This document shows, in pieces, positions 52,890 through 64,000 of a DNA stretch of 64,000 nt; positions within the stretch are counted from its first letter, which is position 1; the number at the start of each line of letters is the position of its first letter. Source of the stretch: Tetrapyrgos nigripes (taxonomy: Eukaryota > Basidiomycota > Agaricomycetes > Agaricales > Campanellaceae); NCBI GenBank assembly GCA_013368315.1, contig JAACJM010000043.1, positions 62,001 to 126,000 of the forward strand, given 5' to 3'. Below the pieces are notes generated by a model that was not told where the DNA came from, made no database searches, and saw nothing but the letters and a program-made list of their open reading frames with translations. Both the position numbers and the translations under genes were made by a program.

Positions 52890-54668
52890 ATGCGCAGACG
52901 TTCCTATGTCCCCGTTAGACCTAGAAAGACCCAAACTTCAAAGGCTACGCGAACAAATGCCACACCTCTAGATGCAGCCTATGAATACCTCCACAATACC
53001 CCAATTCCCACCCGTCTTGATGCCAAAACCCATCCTTCTCCAGAGCTAGAAACGGTTCTGATGCACCTGAAAACTCTGATGGACCATCTTCAATGACAAT
53101 TCTGGTCCCAGTCAGGAGGTAACTGTACCAAGGCGAACAGTGATTGAGCAGTATGAAAGGAACTGGCTCGTCATCTGGTCCTGGTTATCCACCTTGCTTA
53201 AGCTTTGTGTTCTCGGGGACGAACCAACAACGCCAGAATCCATACTGTACGATATCGGGACCGCGTTCTCTACATGTTTCCTGCACTGACGATGATACCC
53301 TCAATGGACCACAGCAAGGGGTTTGAGGCCGTATGACTATGGACTCTTTCGTTCATGCTCAAGAGTCCCGACTTTTGGCCCTTGACAATTGACATTTGGA
53401 CGTACACTCTACACCATTCACATACCTTCGCTCCCCGGATCTTTGTTCCTGTCGATTTGGCTCTTGGGGCCACTGAAGAGTCGGGCGACAAGGACTTGCA
53501 CATGCGCACTGTCGCTGTCATTATGAAATCACCACGCACCATCAACTTACTCTTTGCTCATCTTTGCAGAAAAATACGAGGAAATCCTGCATATGATGAT
53601 CTATTTTTCTATTTGGACTGGACCTGTGGGTTGAGAACCATCACACGCATAGCAGCTGCATCCCCCGAGTTTTTGGCTGCTTTAATGGCTCACGATGTCT
53701 TGGGTTGCTTGTCCGTGGTGCTGAGATGCCTTACCAGACCACGGAGACTCTTAAAAGCCGCCCAGGCCCCAGTCCGTAGCGGCGATACTGATGACGATGA
53801 CGAGGACAGGGACGATGAAGCTAATGTGACGTTACTGGCGGATACTACCGTCTACATGAAAGACGTCCTCTCGTTCTTTCTACGGATCATGGAGGAATAC
53901 GGTGCTGTGGCCACGACTGTCGTTCTCCGTGGTCAATTCATCCGCACGATGATCCACTCATACAGTCTTATCTCAATAGAGCAAGACTATTTTGCCAGTC
54001 AACATGTTCCTGATACGCGTGGGGATCCTCTTGCTTTGGTGTTCAGCGACCTTCTTGAAGCTGTATCCAAATTGTTCTGGCATCGAGAGGTTTTAAAAGT
54101 AACCTTGCAGTCTTTGGAGAAGGTTTTACTCTTTGCGGAGGAACGATATCGATCAGATAGTATGTTGTCGGGTTTCGCAAACGTCGTCAAAAACAGTCCT
54201 CACCTCGATATACGTCGACTGGGGCAGCTTTAGGATGGGTTTTTGGTCCGAGCTGACAGGATGAGGAAGGAGTTTGAAGACGAAGGTATCGTGGTCTGTG
54301 CCAATCTTAAGGTGTGTTATCCTCAAGCGCTTTAGGTTCCGTTCAGCCTCGTCAAAAAGTTGCCCACTCAACTCGATTACTTCCAGTGTTCTTTATGAGG
54401 GGCATACACTCATTCAAGACTTCGCCGCATGCGGTGCTCCAAGTGCAAGATTGCAAACTACTGCTCCAGGAGATGTCAGAAGGATGACTGGAGGTCTGGT
54501 CATCGTCAGAAATGTGAGTAGCTCCGAAACTTCATTGTGATCTCAGTACACATCTCATGGCACATCACAGGCGAAGCAAGAATACCCAGGCCTGGTTTGC
54601 GGGCTCCAGACATTGACATGCAGTTCAAAGAATGGTTGAAGCGGAATTATCCTGATGACTGTCACTGA
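52890..54668 (+). pseudogene. MYND-type zinc finger protein gene; reading frame not clean
   Basis: The main block (53355-54233, 292 residues) belongs to a helical basidiomycete family with C-terminal MYND fingers (DFWPLTIDIWTYTL; DLFFYLDWTCGLRTITRIAA). An upstream block near 53152-53280 encodes YERNWLVIWSWLSTLLKLCV, similar to the family's first half. The frame at 52890-53096 (MRRRSYVPVRPRK) may be the N-terminus. Downstream, 54426-54513 encodes the finger itself, RCSKCKIANYCSRRCQKDDW, then SGHRQKC, followed by a GTGAGT donor and a final exon 54571-54668 ending NYPDDCH. Stops lie between these blocks and no set of ordinary introns removes all of them; a TGA falls just before the finger's first cysteines. 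Either there are unusual introns or the gene has decayed. MYND fingers bind proline-rich partners. Confidence 0.6.
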
Positions 54669-55641
54669 TGTTGGTGTCCCTTTAAAGCATGTAGATTAGA
54701 CTGTAGTACGATTGGGCTGACGACCCAACAACTACCCATGTACGCAAGTAGCTTTGTTTTTTTTTCCTGCAGCTCAAGCTGTTGAATCCGGTGCGAGCGT
54801 TGATATTGTTTTCTCCCCGAGCTATCGAACGCTCGAATATAAGTATACTATTTGACGCGAGAAAACGATTTAGCCCCTATTCACGTGTTACAAACGCCAA
54901 TGTGAATGCTCAAAATGCCCACCAAATGAAAGACAATGCGAGAACGAGATCTATTTGTGCATAGTAATAAGAAACCTGTCGTCAATTCATTGGTTGACAA
55001 TGACTGGATACATCGTTGGTGTTCAAGATGGGGGAAAGTAAATATGTAGATAAGAATAGAACCAATCATCGCTCATAAGGAGGGGAATGCTGGGGGAATG
55101 ACTAGTAGTAGTAGTAGTGTATGTACATGTATGATACATAGGTTTATTTGGACGGAAGGAGAAGGTGGTGCGCAGAGGTGAGTATCATGAGCAGAACGCG
55201 GAATGACACGACACGACAATGACAACAGACTTATGAATGATTAGAAACGATGTACAGATAAGAATGAACACTGGGGAACAAGTAGAAACAGGAAAAATAC
55301 TAGTAGCAGAACAGAACAAGCCCCTAGTACTGGTCTGTAAATCGAGTGGATTATGGAAAGGTCTTTGTTCCAAGTCTTAAGAACGGCAGGGAAAAGGAAC
55401 CGCATGATGGAACCACTGAACGACAGGCGTCCAGAAACTCTGCAGCCAACGACAATTAACGGCGTCCCAAACCCATTGAACGAACCCCTGGCTCGAGGGA
55501 AAACAGGGGACAGGAAGAAAGGTCGCGACAGGAATGTGAATGAATTTCGTCGCGGTCCACCGGTGCCTTCTCTTCTGCGGCCTTTGGTATCCATGGCTCT
55601 GGGAACTGTTGAAGCTGGAGGTGATACTGATATTATAGACA
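54669..55641. other. Intergenic region with a short microsatellite
   Basis: Convergent spacer between the MYND gene and the minus-strand cyclin. A (TAG)n microsatellite lies at about 55104-55119. Open frames at 55241-55642 (-) and 55353-55691 (+) overlap the cyclin 3' end and are not supported as genes, although an extra 3' exon of the cyclin here cannot be excluded. Confidence 0.4.
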
Positions 55642-56573
55642 TTATGAGAGTTGGTTGTGGTAGAGCTGTCGTTGTTTATGGTGGAATATGAGTTTCCCGA
55701 GACGTTGGTCAGGGTTCGCGTGTGGTAATGTCGACGTCGTGGTTTCGGAAGGCGGAAGATCTTGGCTCGACTCATCAGACACAATATTCACATCTTGCGC
55801 ATGGCAATCACTGGCAATACCATGATTGCGTACTGAGCTGAATCCCTTCAAGAAGGGATGAATACCATGCCGACCGAGTGAGCGGACTGCTTCGCGTGCT
55901 TTGGCTAGCATGGCCGCACTCTCCATCGTTCTGATCGCCTTGGACAGCTTTGTTCATAGCCGGTTAACAATCTTGAAGAAAGTAGCCAAACAACAAGAGT
56001 GTAAGGACTTACAATCTCTGCCCGGTGAGGCCATTTACTCTTTGGTTCGCCCACGGAAGACTCCGAGTCCAGCGGATATTCCAAAATAGTCTTGATGTCC
56101 AGACTGCCTTTAGCGCCGAGAGACAGAGTCATAGGATGATTCTCAACGTTGAACTCCCACTGCAGGTAATTACACATTTCCCTCTCCATCTGGTTGAGCT
56201 CCCGCAGCGTAAACATGCCCTGCGAAACAACACTCCAAGATTTGTTTGAATAGGTGTCATCACAAATCACCTTGGAAGCAATCATAAAAGCTGTAAGAAA
56301 GAGGCGGTGGCCTGAGTGACCTCGGGTCGTAGGAAAACGAGCTTTGAGACGCTGCAGGAGGACTAGGGAAGCAAAGACGACGGAAGAATGGAGTTTTGTC
56401 CTATGTAGGGCGTATGCAATGAAGATGGGGAGTTTGGTCTGCGAATGGGTAACTGATGCTGGGGTTTCTGGGCATCCGAAGAGGCGGGTTACGAAGCGTG
56501 CACAGAGCCGTGCCATAGACTCGTAGCCATAGTAAGGGTCCGCGCACATTGGATCGTGGTTGACTTGGAGGTG
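55642..56573 (-). CDS. Pho80/Pcl-type cyclin (N-terminus incomplete)
   Basis: Two well supported minus-strand exons, 56573-56013 and 55947-55642, give 288 residues to a stop. The cyclin box is clear: LPIFIAYALHRTKLHSSVVF, LLQRLKARFPTTRGHSGHRL, FMIASKVICDDTYSNKSWSV, and then GMFTLRELNQMEREMCNYLQ before WEFNV. This is the pattern of fungal Pcl1/2-type cyclins that partner the Pho85-type kinase in polarity, cell cycle and nutrient signalling. An acceptor (CTACAG) precedes HLQVNHDP, so at least one upstream exon is missing. The minus frame 56878-56639, Pro-rich and ending AKPSLHSEFH, is a candidate but the donor is not clear; alternatively translation starts at M in DPMCADPYYG (56549). The tail is Ser/Thr-rich. 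Confidence 0.82.
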
Positions 56574-56579
56574 CTGTAG

Positions 56580-57961
56580 AGGAATAAGCTAGTTTTCCGC
56601 TTCAAAGGATTCTAAGGGGAGAGAGAAGAAACGAGTACTCAGTGGAACTCCGAGTGAAGACTAGGTTTTGCCTGAGGCCTGAGAGGTTCGAACTTTGGGG
56701 GGAAGCGCGAGTTACGTGCTATAAACGTGATAGCTTGCGAGATGCGTCGCGTCGGCTGACTAAGTCGGGTCAGAGGACGCGAAAGGGTTTTTGGCAAGGG
56801 GGAGGCGGGTCGAATATCCGGCACATCAGGTAGGAGGGGAGGGGGGGGTCCAACCTCGGGAAAAAATTTTCTGACCACACCTAAAATAGGGTGTTTTGAG
56901 CTTGTTTTCAGCTAATTACCTACAGCTGTAATGTGTCAAGACTTTTCCACTTTGTCTTGGCCACTTATTCCACAAGAAGTTGCAAATATGCAACACATAC
57001 TTGTCGAGTGGAGTTGGGGTAAGCCTGGACATCTTTTAAGCTAGGGTTAGGGCTTATGATATCTTATCTTTGTATCATGTAACCGTAGATATGCCATATA
57101 AGGCAGGTGGAGGGAGGGAGGGGGTCTAGCGAGGTCACTAAAAATTTTTCTGAGTGGATGTAAAAAAAAATTTTAGCCGCTTCCCCCTTGGTTTTTGGAG
57201 ACAAGAACCCAGATGAGAGAATCTCTTAGGCCAAGATCTGAGCTTACATGGTCTAGAAGACGAAGGATCTAGCCATCTGGAGCACCCAGAAACGGGTGGG
57301 CGGGAGCAAAAAGAAGAGGACGAGGAAGTCTGCTCTTCTCGCATAGAACATGTATGGATATGGGAGCGACTAGTAGGATACGAACTCATTTCTCCCTTAC
57401 ATCTTCCTCACGAAACCGTATTGAAACCGTCTCTTTTCCTTTCCTCCAATGTACTCTTTGGTATAACAGGAAGTCACTTCTTCCTTGAAGTCCACAAAAT
57501 CTGGAACCGATACTGGCACCGCCTGTGATGATAGCCGGCTTTGTTACTATTGCTATGATGATAGTCCTTTCACTACCGGTGATTAACGAGATTCTGCCTT
57601 TGGCGTTGGTTGCTAGCATATGGTGTTCCCAGTGAGAGTTGTCTCTAGTTATCGGTGTACCTAAACGACGGTTTGACTTTATACGCCTTCTTTTAGATTG
57701 TGTTGAACCCGTGGTTGATGATCTTCTCGTGTTAGACGATGTGATGCATATATATGAGCTCGGACCTGCCTGCATATGTATTTGCACTATGTCTTGTCGC
57801 TCGTTCGGCTACTTTCCTTGACTTGAACTGTGTGATCGATCAAAACCGTTTGTGTGAATAGCTGTAAGTAAGTAAAATGCGAGCTGTGAACAGCCATCGG
57901 CATTTTCCGGGTCTCTGCCATCTGACCAAGTCACGCTTTGTTCTTTCCCTCCATCATCGTC
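56580..57961. other. Intergenic region
   Basis: Contains the probable 5' exon and promoter of the minus-strand cyclin (up to about 56880). G-rich tracts occur near 56830-56850 and 57107-57124. Minus frames at 57138-57389 and 57386-57787 are open but have no recognisable domain. Nothing else is supported. Confidence 0.4.
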
Positions 57962-59963
57962 ATGGAACCAAAGCAAATTCTGCAAATTTTTGCCGGGAGG
58001 AAGTGGCGCAAGGACCTTTTGGATGATTGCAACAGGATCGACTTGTCAGACAGAACGTAAGTGTAACTTTCCATGGGTTTAATTACACTTTGCGCTCATG
58101 GAACTTCGTTGCAGGGAACGCGACGCAATCAGAGCACTCATCGATGAAGCAGCCAAATCTATGCATGATTTGAAGGCTTACCGTAATTCCATTGCCTCTA
58201 TATCATATCTTCCCGACGAGCTCCTCAGCAGCATATTCTATTGGTGCATACTCGAAACCCCCTGGCATCTCTCTAACTGGAGAAGGATTCTTTTCGTGTG
58301 TCATCGCTGGTACCGCGTGGCCAGCAACGCCGTCCAGTTATGGACCATCATGGATTTCGATCTCTCCAGAGGAGATATCGAGCGCGCAGTACAATGGGAG
58401 AAGCGTTCTAAGTCTTATCCGCTCATATGCAAGCTGGAGAACCTTTCAGTTTCAGACGGTGGTAGGGCTAGAATCTTCTCCTCGGTTTTTATTCGGAATT
58501 TCTACCGTGTAAAATCACTGCAGCTCGAGGGGGACGTCCAGGGGATGAAGCACTTCTTTGAGGATGATCCTGACCTCAAAGCACTTCCTCTTCTCCAAGA
58601 GCTCCATATCCGAGCTCATAGAAGCAGTGAGGTGCCTGATTGGCGGTTACCTGACTACATCGTCAATGGCGGCTGTCCACTACTTCTACATTCACTCTCC
58701 CTAAAATGTGTCACATTCTCGAGTGAAGTACTCCAGCGTATATCGAATCTGACGAACCTGGAGCTTCATTCCATCAGTCAGCTTCTTACCATCTCCGAGC
58801 TATTGGGACTATTGCAGAAGTCTCCCCAACTGGAACGGGTAGTCGTCAATGGCTCTGTTGTCATTGATGTCATCACGCCAAATACATACGTCGGTGATCC
58901 CGTCCCTCTTCCTCATCTACGTCGCTTGGCCCTCGTTTCGTCCGTTCGTGTTCTCAGTATCCTTCTTTCCTCCATCGCAATACCGCCCACGACGTCACTG
59001 GATCTCATCATCAACCAACAGTGGGACGATGGTTTCATTATTCCATCTTTGAAAAGCCTCGTTCGGGCAATCCGAATGCATCTCCACAATCCCAATTCGC
59101 CCATCCTCCGCTCGTTGTGTATTGGTCCACGACCTCATCTCGATTTTGGGGTCGAAATTGTTGCTTCTCCTCACAGGAAATGTCTTCTGAAACCCTTTCG
59201 AGATATTACCGAGTTCGACGAGATGTATGACAAACATCACTTTTACCTCTTCGTTGAGTCCGCGGAGTACCCCCAACCTCTCGTGCGTTCGATCATCACC
59301 AAAGTATTTGATGCGCTTCCGTTGAGGGATATAGAAAGGGTTGATGTTCCTTCGCGTATGAATGACGAGCTGACGGAGAAGACATGGGGAATGGTGTTTG
59401 AGAGGTTGCCGATGAGACCGTTAGTGATACAGACGGGTATCAGCGATACGATGATAGCTATGTTGGAAGGACTTTTCGACACTATGTTTGCATACAGCGA
59501 GGCTGGGACGAATACGAGTCTGGATAAGAGAAGAAGGAGAGCGGCCAGAAAGGAGGTTAGAAGGAAGGAGCCGGGTAGGAGCCAGTCAACCGTTGACCCC
59601 GATGATGTTGCCCAAGCAGTCGGGGACTGCTTTCGACTAGTATCAGACAACACTGGTAACGCCAACCAATCTTCAGGAGCGTCTCCGCCATCAGCGGCGT
59701 CATCGGCTTCAGGTCCTGGTATCCTAAGCCTGGAGCTCAACTCCGAACTTCACTTTCACGAGGAACTTGAAGTTGATCGGCGCCAAATTCCTAAGGAATG
59801 GTTTGATCAACTCTTTGCACTCCTTTCCGAATATCGTGACTCTGATTTTGTTGGAAAACGTTCGGGTGCTCGAGTGCCTATGCTAGTGGTAAAACATTAC
59901 TGGCCAACGGAGGACTATGCGGAGAATCGGTTTCACCAGGTGGTAGACAACGTCTCTTGGTGA
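57962..59963 (+). CDS. F-box protein, 647 aa
   Basis: Two exons, 57962-58056 and 58115-59963, joined in frame across a 58-nt intron. After a short basic N-terminus and a helical segment (ERDAIRALIDEAAKSMHDLK), the F-box begins at about residue 65: ISYLPDELLSSIFYWCILET, then WRRILFVCHRWYRVASNAVQ and LWTIMD. The next 350 residues have irregular leucine-rich spacing (LQELHIRAH, LTNLELHSI, LRRLALVSS) consistent with a divergent LRR-type substrate-binding region. A basic, Ser-rich linker (residues about 480-550) precedes the C-terminus. Such genes are strongly expanded in agaricomycetes and act as substrate adaptors of Skp1-Cullin-F-box ubiquitin ligases. The target is unknown. Confidence 0.9.
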
Positions 59964-60161
59964 ATGGTAGAGATGGTTGATACACGTTTCGGTAAAATAC
60001 AAGTAGATATCGATACATCAGACTGCGTTATTAGAGTTGTGGTATATACCCTACGAATATACATAGAACGAGCGGGAACGCTATGAATATGTATGAATTG
60101 ATGGTGATGGTTACGGCGACGGGCGACGCGGCTCTAATTATATTCTCTTACCCTCCTCGCT

Positions 60162-62885
60162 ATGGTCGAGCTCAAACTAGTATACCGTTTCCTCCGCAGA
60201 GTGTCAGACTGGACGACAGATGGCTACTATGCAGATGTACAAGTCATTGGGAGTGAGAATATCCCAAAAGACCATCCCATTATTATGTGCGTTTCCTTTT
60301 CCTTCTCGTTGTTCAACCTGACGACTATGACCACACAGCGCCTCAACCCACCATAATGAAATGATAGACATTGCAACGCTCGCAGCTACCATTCCCCACC
60401 GCCGGTACCTTTCCTTCTGGGCCAAATCCTCCATGTTTGCGCATCCAGTGACGAATTTCGTCATGTCTTCTGTGGGCGCGATTCCGGTGAAGAGAAATCC
60501 CAATAAGGCAGAGGGTGGTGCTGCTGCTTCACCTTCTCCAAGTCACAGTCAGAGTCAAGTTTTGTCTGGTTCCGTAGACCTTTCATCCTCCCACACCACG
60601 CAGTCGCAGTCGCAATCCCCACAAAACTCGCAATCCTCCCTCTTTCTCTCCACCTCCGAAACCCTCGCTTCGAACGGCATCGTAGGCGTTTTTGTCGAAG
60701 GGACGAGCTATACTCAGCCGAAGATTTTACAGGTGTTGAGTGGAGCAGCTTGGGCGGCGGTCGAGTTTCTCAAGTGGCAGCATGAGCGTGAACGATTGGA
60801 TATGGACGGAGGGAAGAAGGAGAAGGAACTAAAGGAACTGCTACTCATCCCAGTAGGGCTCGTTTACACGGACAAGTCGAGATATATGAGTCGGGTGAGT
60901 TGTTTCTTTTTCCTCCACTTGTCGTTTTCGTCTTTGTTAATGACATTACATGTTTGCTAACCCTCTTACGTGTCTTTCTTCTTTTCTTGCCGACAACTAC
61001 AACGTCAATAACAATGCCAGATCCGCATCGAATACGGCCAACCCATTCCTTTGGAAGACTATAAAGCTTTGCTTTTTCCTTCTCCCTCCCCATCTACTTC
61101 TTCCAACCCTTCCTCAACAGAAGTAGAAACAGACCCATCCTCTCTCCCGTCCTCCGCTGAATGGCCTTCTTCGCTCTCATCTTCTTACGCCTCGGTTTCC
61201 TTGTCCGCATCTCAGTCTCCCATTTCGGCCTCCGCTCCTCAACCACCTCCCTCCACCACGTCTAATCAAAACATTTCGTCTCCCTTTTCCTCTACTCGGC
61301 TGTCAGAGACGGAAATAGTCAAATCCCTCACCTCCAAAATCCACACTTCTCTCCTTTCCCTAACGATCAACGCACCAGATTGGGAAACATTGTATTCTGT
61401 ACAGATTGCCCGACAAATACTTTGGGGGGATGATGACAATGTACCATTGGGACCGAAGGGCGCGGGGTGGGTTGAAGTTGGCCAAGTGTGAGTATCTTTT
61501 ATGTTTAGGGTAACGCTCTTACTGCTACGCCCTTACTTTGACTACACTGTTACACCGTTGTTCTTTCTACGAGTCATTTCGCGTTTCTTTGAAATTGTCC
61601 TTCCTGATAAATGCCGAACGCTAACGCTTTACTTAGATTGGTCGAGTTGCTTACTACCCTAGAAGATGCCGATGCCGATACCCACACTCGCGATGACGAC
61701 GAAAAGGAACACGCAGCTGGAAATGAAAACGCGAATGAAGAAGAAGCCCTACAATCCCAAAACCTCGAAAGACTGAAGAACCTAAGAAGCGTAAAAAAAT
61801 CCCTAACAACGTACTTCTCCCTCCTCCACTACGCGGATATCTCACATGCGACGTTGGAGGCGATGTTTCCTTTACGGGTTACCTTACCTACTGCGTCTTC
61901 GGCATCTACCCAACCTACCACGGATATGTCGGTGTCGGCCCAACGTTTCCCTCATCATCTACCTAAAGGATACATCCTCCGCACTCTACTCCGTTCATGT
62001 TCGCCCTTCAGTATTGCTCAAAACATAATAACAACAATCCCCCTCCTCGCCCTCCTCCCAACTCTTCCCATATACATCCCAGCCTACCTCTCTTCCTACC
62101 TTATCACCCGTCTCCTTTCAACGCCTGGAGAAGAAGAGGGTCTGGCTCAATTTAGAGGTATAGGAGGGGGAATTGGGAGGATGGTTGCTTCGGGGATTAT
62201 TAGGAGTCGGGTTTACGACCGTTTACAAAGACAAGGGGTGTTGTCTTCCTTGTATGGACGGATTTTTGGACAGGTTGGGTCGGCACTGCCTTTGTCCCTA
62301 ACAAGTTTGTTAACACCAATGTCAACAACGACGACAAGAAGCCCAGTCGTTCTCCCTCCTGCCCTGGTCAAATTCATCACCGTAATCATCTTTGACAACC
62401 TCCTCGTAGCATACTACAAATTCTTGACAAAGCGAACTGGAGTGGTCGGGAGGGTTAAGGTGTTGTGGGGTGTTACGCGTCTCATTTTCGGGTCGGTGTG
62501 GGAGTCGGTGAAATCTTTATGTGGATTAGGTAGGAGTGGTGTGGATATGGGAAGATATATGACGCCTCCTCCGCCTCCGGAGAATGCGTTTATTCGGAGG
62601 CAGATGGAGAAGCAACAGCAACAAAATAAGGACAAGGACAAGGACGGGGAGGGATCGAAACTTGACTCTGAACCCGAAACCGAACCCGAACTACGTCGGC
62701 TGCCCCCACCGGTGTCATTGGCGAAACTCCTAGTTCCGCTGCTGTACGCAAGAGAAGAAGCAAGGGGGGCGTTGGGTGGGTATTTGCGGGGGGTAGCGAG
62801 ATCCGAGGTGGGGGAGAAGGAAAGGGCCCAAACGATGGCGAGAAAAGCAGAGTGGTTGAGGGTATTGGGGGCTGAAATACCTTAG
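60162..62885 (+). CDS. Glycerol-3-phosphate/dihydroxyacetone-phosphate acyltransferase (Sct1/Gpt2-like), 798 aa
   Basis: Four exons: 60162-60286, 60339-60894, 61021-61487 and 61637-62885; 2397 nt. The acyltransferase motif I spans the first intron, ASTHHNEMID, giving the catalytic H(x4)D as H47 and D52. Motif II region: VGAIPVKRNP; motif III: VGVFVEGTSY, in place of the usual FPEGxS; motif IV lies near LLIPVGLVY. Two Ser-rich insertions and a C-terminal hydrophobic region with several membrane segments (about residues 520-700) match yeast Sct1/Gpt2 topology. The enzyme should catalyse the first acylation step of glycerolipid synthesis in the ER. An acidic segment (DADADTHTRDDDEKEH) and a charged Glu/Lys/Asp tail may be phosphorylation-controlled regions, as in the yeast enzymes; that is inference. 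Substitution within motif III is worth checking against close relatives. Confidence 0.9.
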
Positions 62886-63630
62886 ATACTCTAGATAAGA
62901 TACTTATCTAGGGGATAGATGGGTATGAAAGAAAGGAAGGAGGGGAAGAGTGCATTGTTATTGTTATTGTTTTGTTATCCTTGCTCTTACTTAGTAAATT
63001 ATCAGATTGTCGATGTAGATGTCAGGAAATTGGATCGGTGTCTGTATGTACAACATTGAGAGTAAGTATGGCGAGTAGTACAGAGATTGCGTTCAAGCTT
63101 ACTCGAGCTCAGTGGGTTTTTCTTTTCTTTTGTTTCTTGATACACTTTGGGTAAGGTCATGCTAGATTCAGATAGGTGGATTTTTGAGTTTGATGTCAAC
63201 AACGGTCAATGTCGCTGGGAAGGCTGAAGCACGATAAGCCATACTTAGTCATAGCACGCCGGTGGCTACTGGTACAATTTGTAGCATACTGTACCATTTT
63301 AATCAATTCGGCAACGGGTAACGGACCCCTCAAAACAACGAATTTTCCGCCTTGTAATGCGTTACGGAAGCCAGTGACGAATTTTTCTACCGTTACACGC
63401 CAAAAACGTAACAACATGTATATCATCATTCATCAAGTGAGTGTCACTCAGCTATTACGAGGCCTTTAGGCTGAGTTAATAATTTATGTCGTAGCGACCT
63501 CCCAGATCTTTCCCACGGGTTCAAACTCCCACCCCTGTTTATTGGCGCTCGTCAAGCGCTCATTGAGAGTGGCCATCATGACGTCGCAGTCTCGACTTGG
63601 TCTGGACCGTGTCCACCAACGACAAAGAGG
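62886..63630. other. Intergenic region after the acyltransferase gene
   Basis: 3' UTR of the acyltransferase and spacer. A minus frame at 63196-63429 is open, but the region has no recognised family and may be repeat-derived. Confidence 0.4.
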
Positions 63631-63659
63631 TCAAGATGGGAAACCAGGTGTCAGGACAG

Positions 63660-63970
63660 GGTTTATATATGTAAGTAAGGCTGTAAGGGAGGCTGTGAAG
63701 GAAGCTGTAAAGGAAGCTGTTGTAAGGGGACAGTTTTCTTTTTCCTTCCCTTCTCCTTTAGGACTTGTTTGTTCTTGTCTTATCTGGACTTCATTGACTT
63801 TCATTGACTTGTTTACCCCAGTTTCATCGTTTCATCATCCATCATTCATCATTCATCATTTTGATCTTTCATCATTCCACCTTTCTATTACTTTGTTTCA
63901 ACTGTACAGTTTTGCAGATCTTTTCCCAGGCCTTCATACGAGTATATATACCCCTTCCCTGCAGGTGAGT
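63660..63970 (+). promoter_or_regulatory. Probable promoter and 5' leader of a gene beyond the window
   Basis: The region contains short tandem repeats of GGAAGCTGTAAA type (63675-63725), a duplicated GACTTTCATT, a run of ATCATTC units (63836-63860), a TATA-like GTATATATACCCC at about 63943 and, 20 bases later, a strong CAG|GTGAGT splice donor at 63963-63971. The order TATA, short leader, intron donor suggests a 5' UTR or short first exon on the plus strand. Confidence 0.5.
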
Positions 63971-64000
63971 ATCCTTGAGTTTTTCTCTTTGGATCTCCTC

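Noticed and set aside
63505..63535. tRNA B-box-like GGGTTCAAACTCCC
   Set aside because: No matching acceptor or anticodon stems upstream and no A box; chance similarity is likely.

Overview
The window is nuclear DNA from a filamentous basidiomycete, most likely an agaricomycete (mushroom-forming fungus). The genes are packed with short introns of about 50-60 nt with GTNNGN donors, one gene reaching 28 coding exons. The families present (a TRI5-type terpene cyclase with a P450, Pho80/Pcl-type cyclin, F-box and MYND proteins, BEACH-WD40, ABCC transporter, galactose-binding-fold membrane protein) are typical of that group. No bacterial, viral or organellar features were seen. Exon joins were worked out by hand from splice signals, frame continuity and family motifs; total coding lengths divide by three wherever a full model is given.

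Layout. 0.3-1.7 kb: Ser-rich hypothetical protein (+). 2.2-3.5 kb: single-pass membrane protein (-). 3.6-7.5 kb: mostly non-coding, with one doubtful small secreted protein gene. 7.5-12.5 kb: a 1435-residue low-complexity protein with a C-terminal F-box-like region (+). 12.5-14.5 kb: non-coding, ending in a tandem duplication. 14.5-18.2 kb: a divergent pair, cytochrome P450 (-) and trichodiene-synthase-like terpene cyclase (+), forming a minimal sesquiterpenoid locus. 18.2-22.1 kb: non-coding, with a 177-bp TA-flanked MITE. 22.1-25.7 kb: M28 glutamate-carboxypeptidase-like membrane peptidase (+). 25.9-33.5 kb: 27-exon BEACH-WD40 protein (-). 33.8-39.8 kb: 28-exon ABCC/Yor1-like transporter (-). 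40.3-40.7 kb: small protein matching the N-terminal helical domain of cyanase (-).

40.9-48.1 kb is a transposon graveyard. Its core (about 42.5-46.4 kb) has almost no CpG and holds a near-perfect 92-bp inverted repeat. A FLVCR/SLC49-type MFS transporter (48.2-50.4 kb) lies between fragments of the same repeat family. Then come ribosomal protein uS11 (RPS14; 51.2-52.0 kb), a MYND-finger gene that does not read cleanly (52.9-54.7 kb), a Pcl-type cyclin (55.6-56.6 kb, -), an F-box/LRR-like protein (58.0-60.0 kb) and a glycerol-3-phosphate acyltransferase (60.2-62.9 kb). The last 1.1 kb looks like a promoter and 5' leader of a gene outside the window.

Most genes are independent housekeeping or membrane genes. 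The only gene pair with an evident shared pathway is the terpene cyclase/P450 pair. The strongest non-gene signals are the CpG-depleted block with its hairpin, the MITE, and the repeats bracketing the transporter gene.
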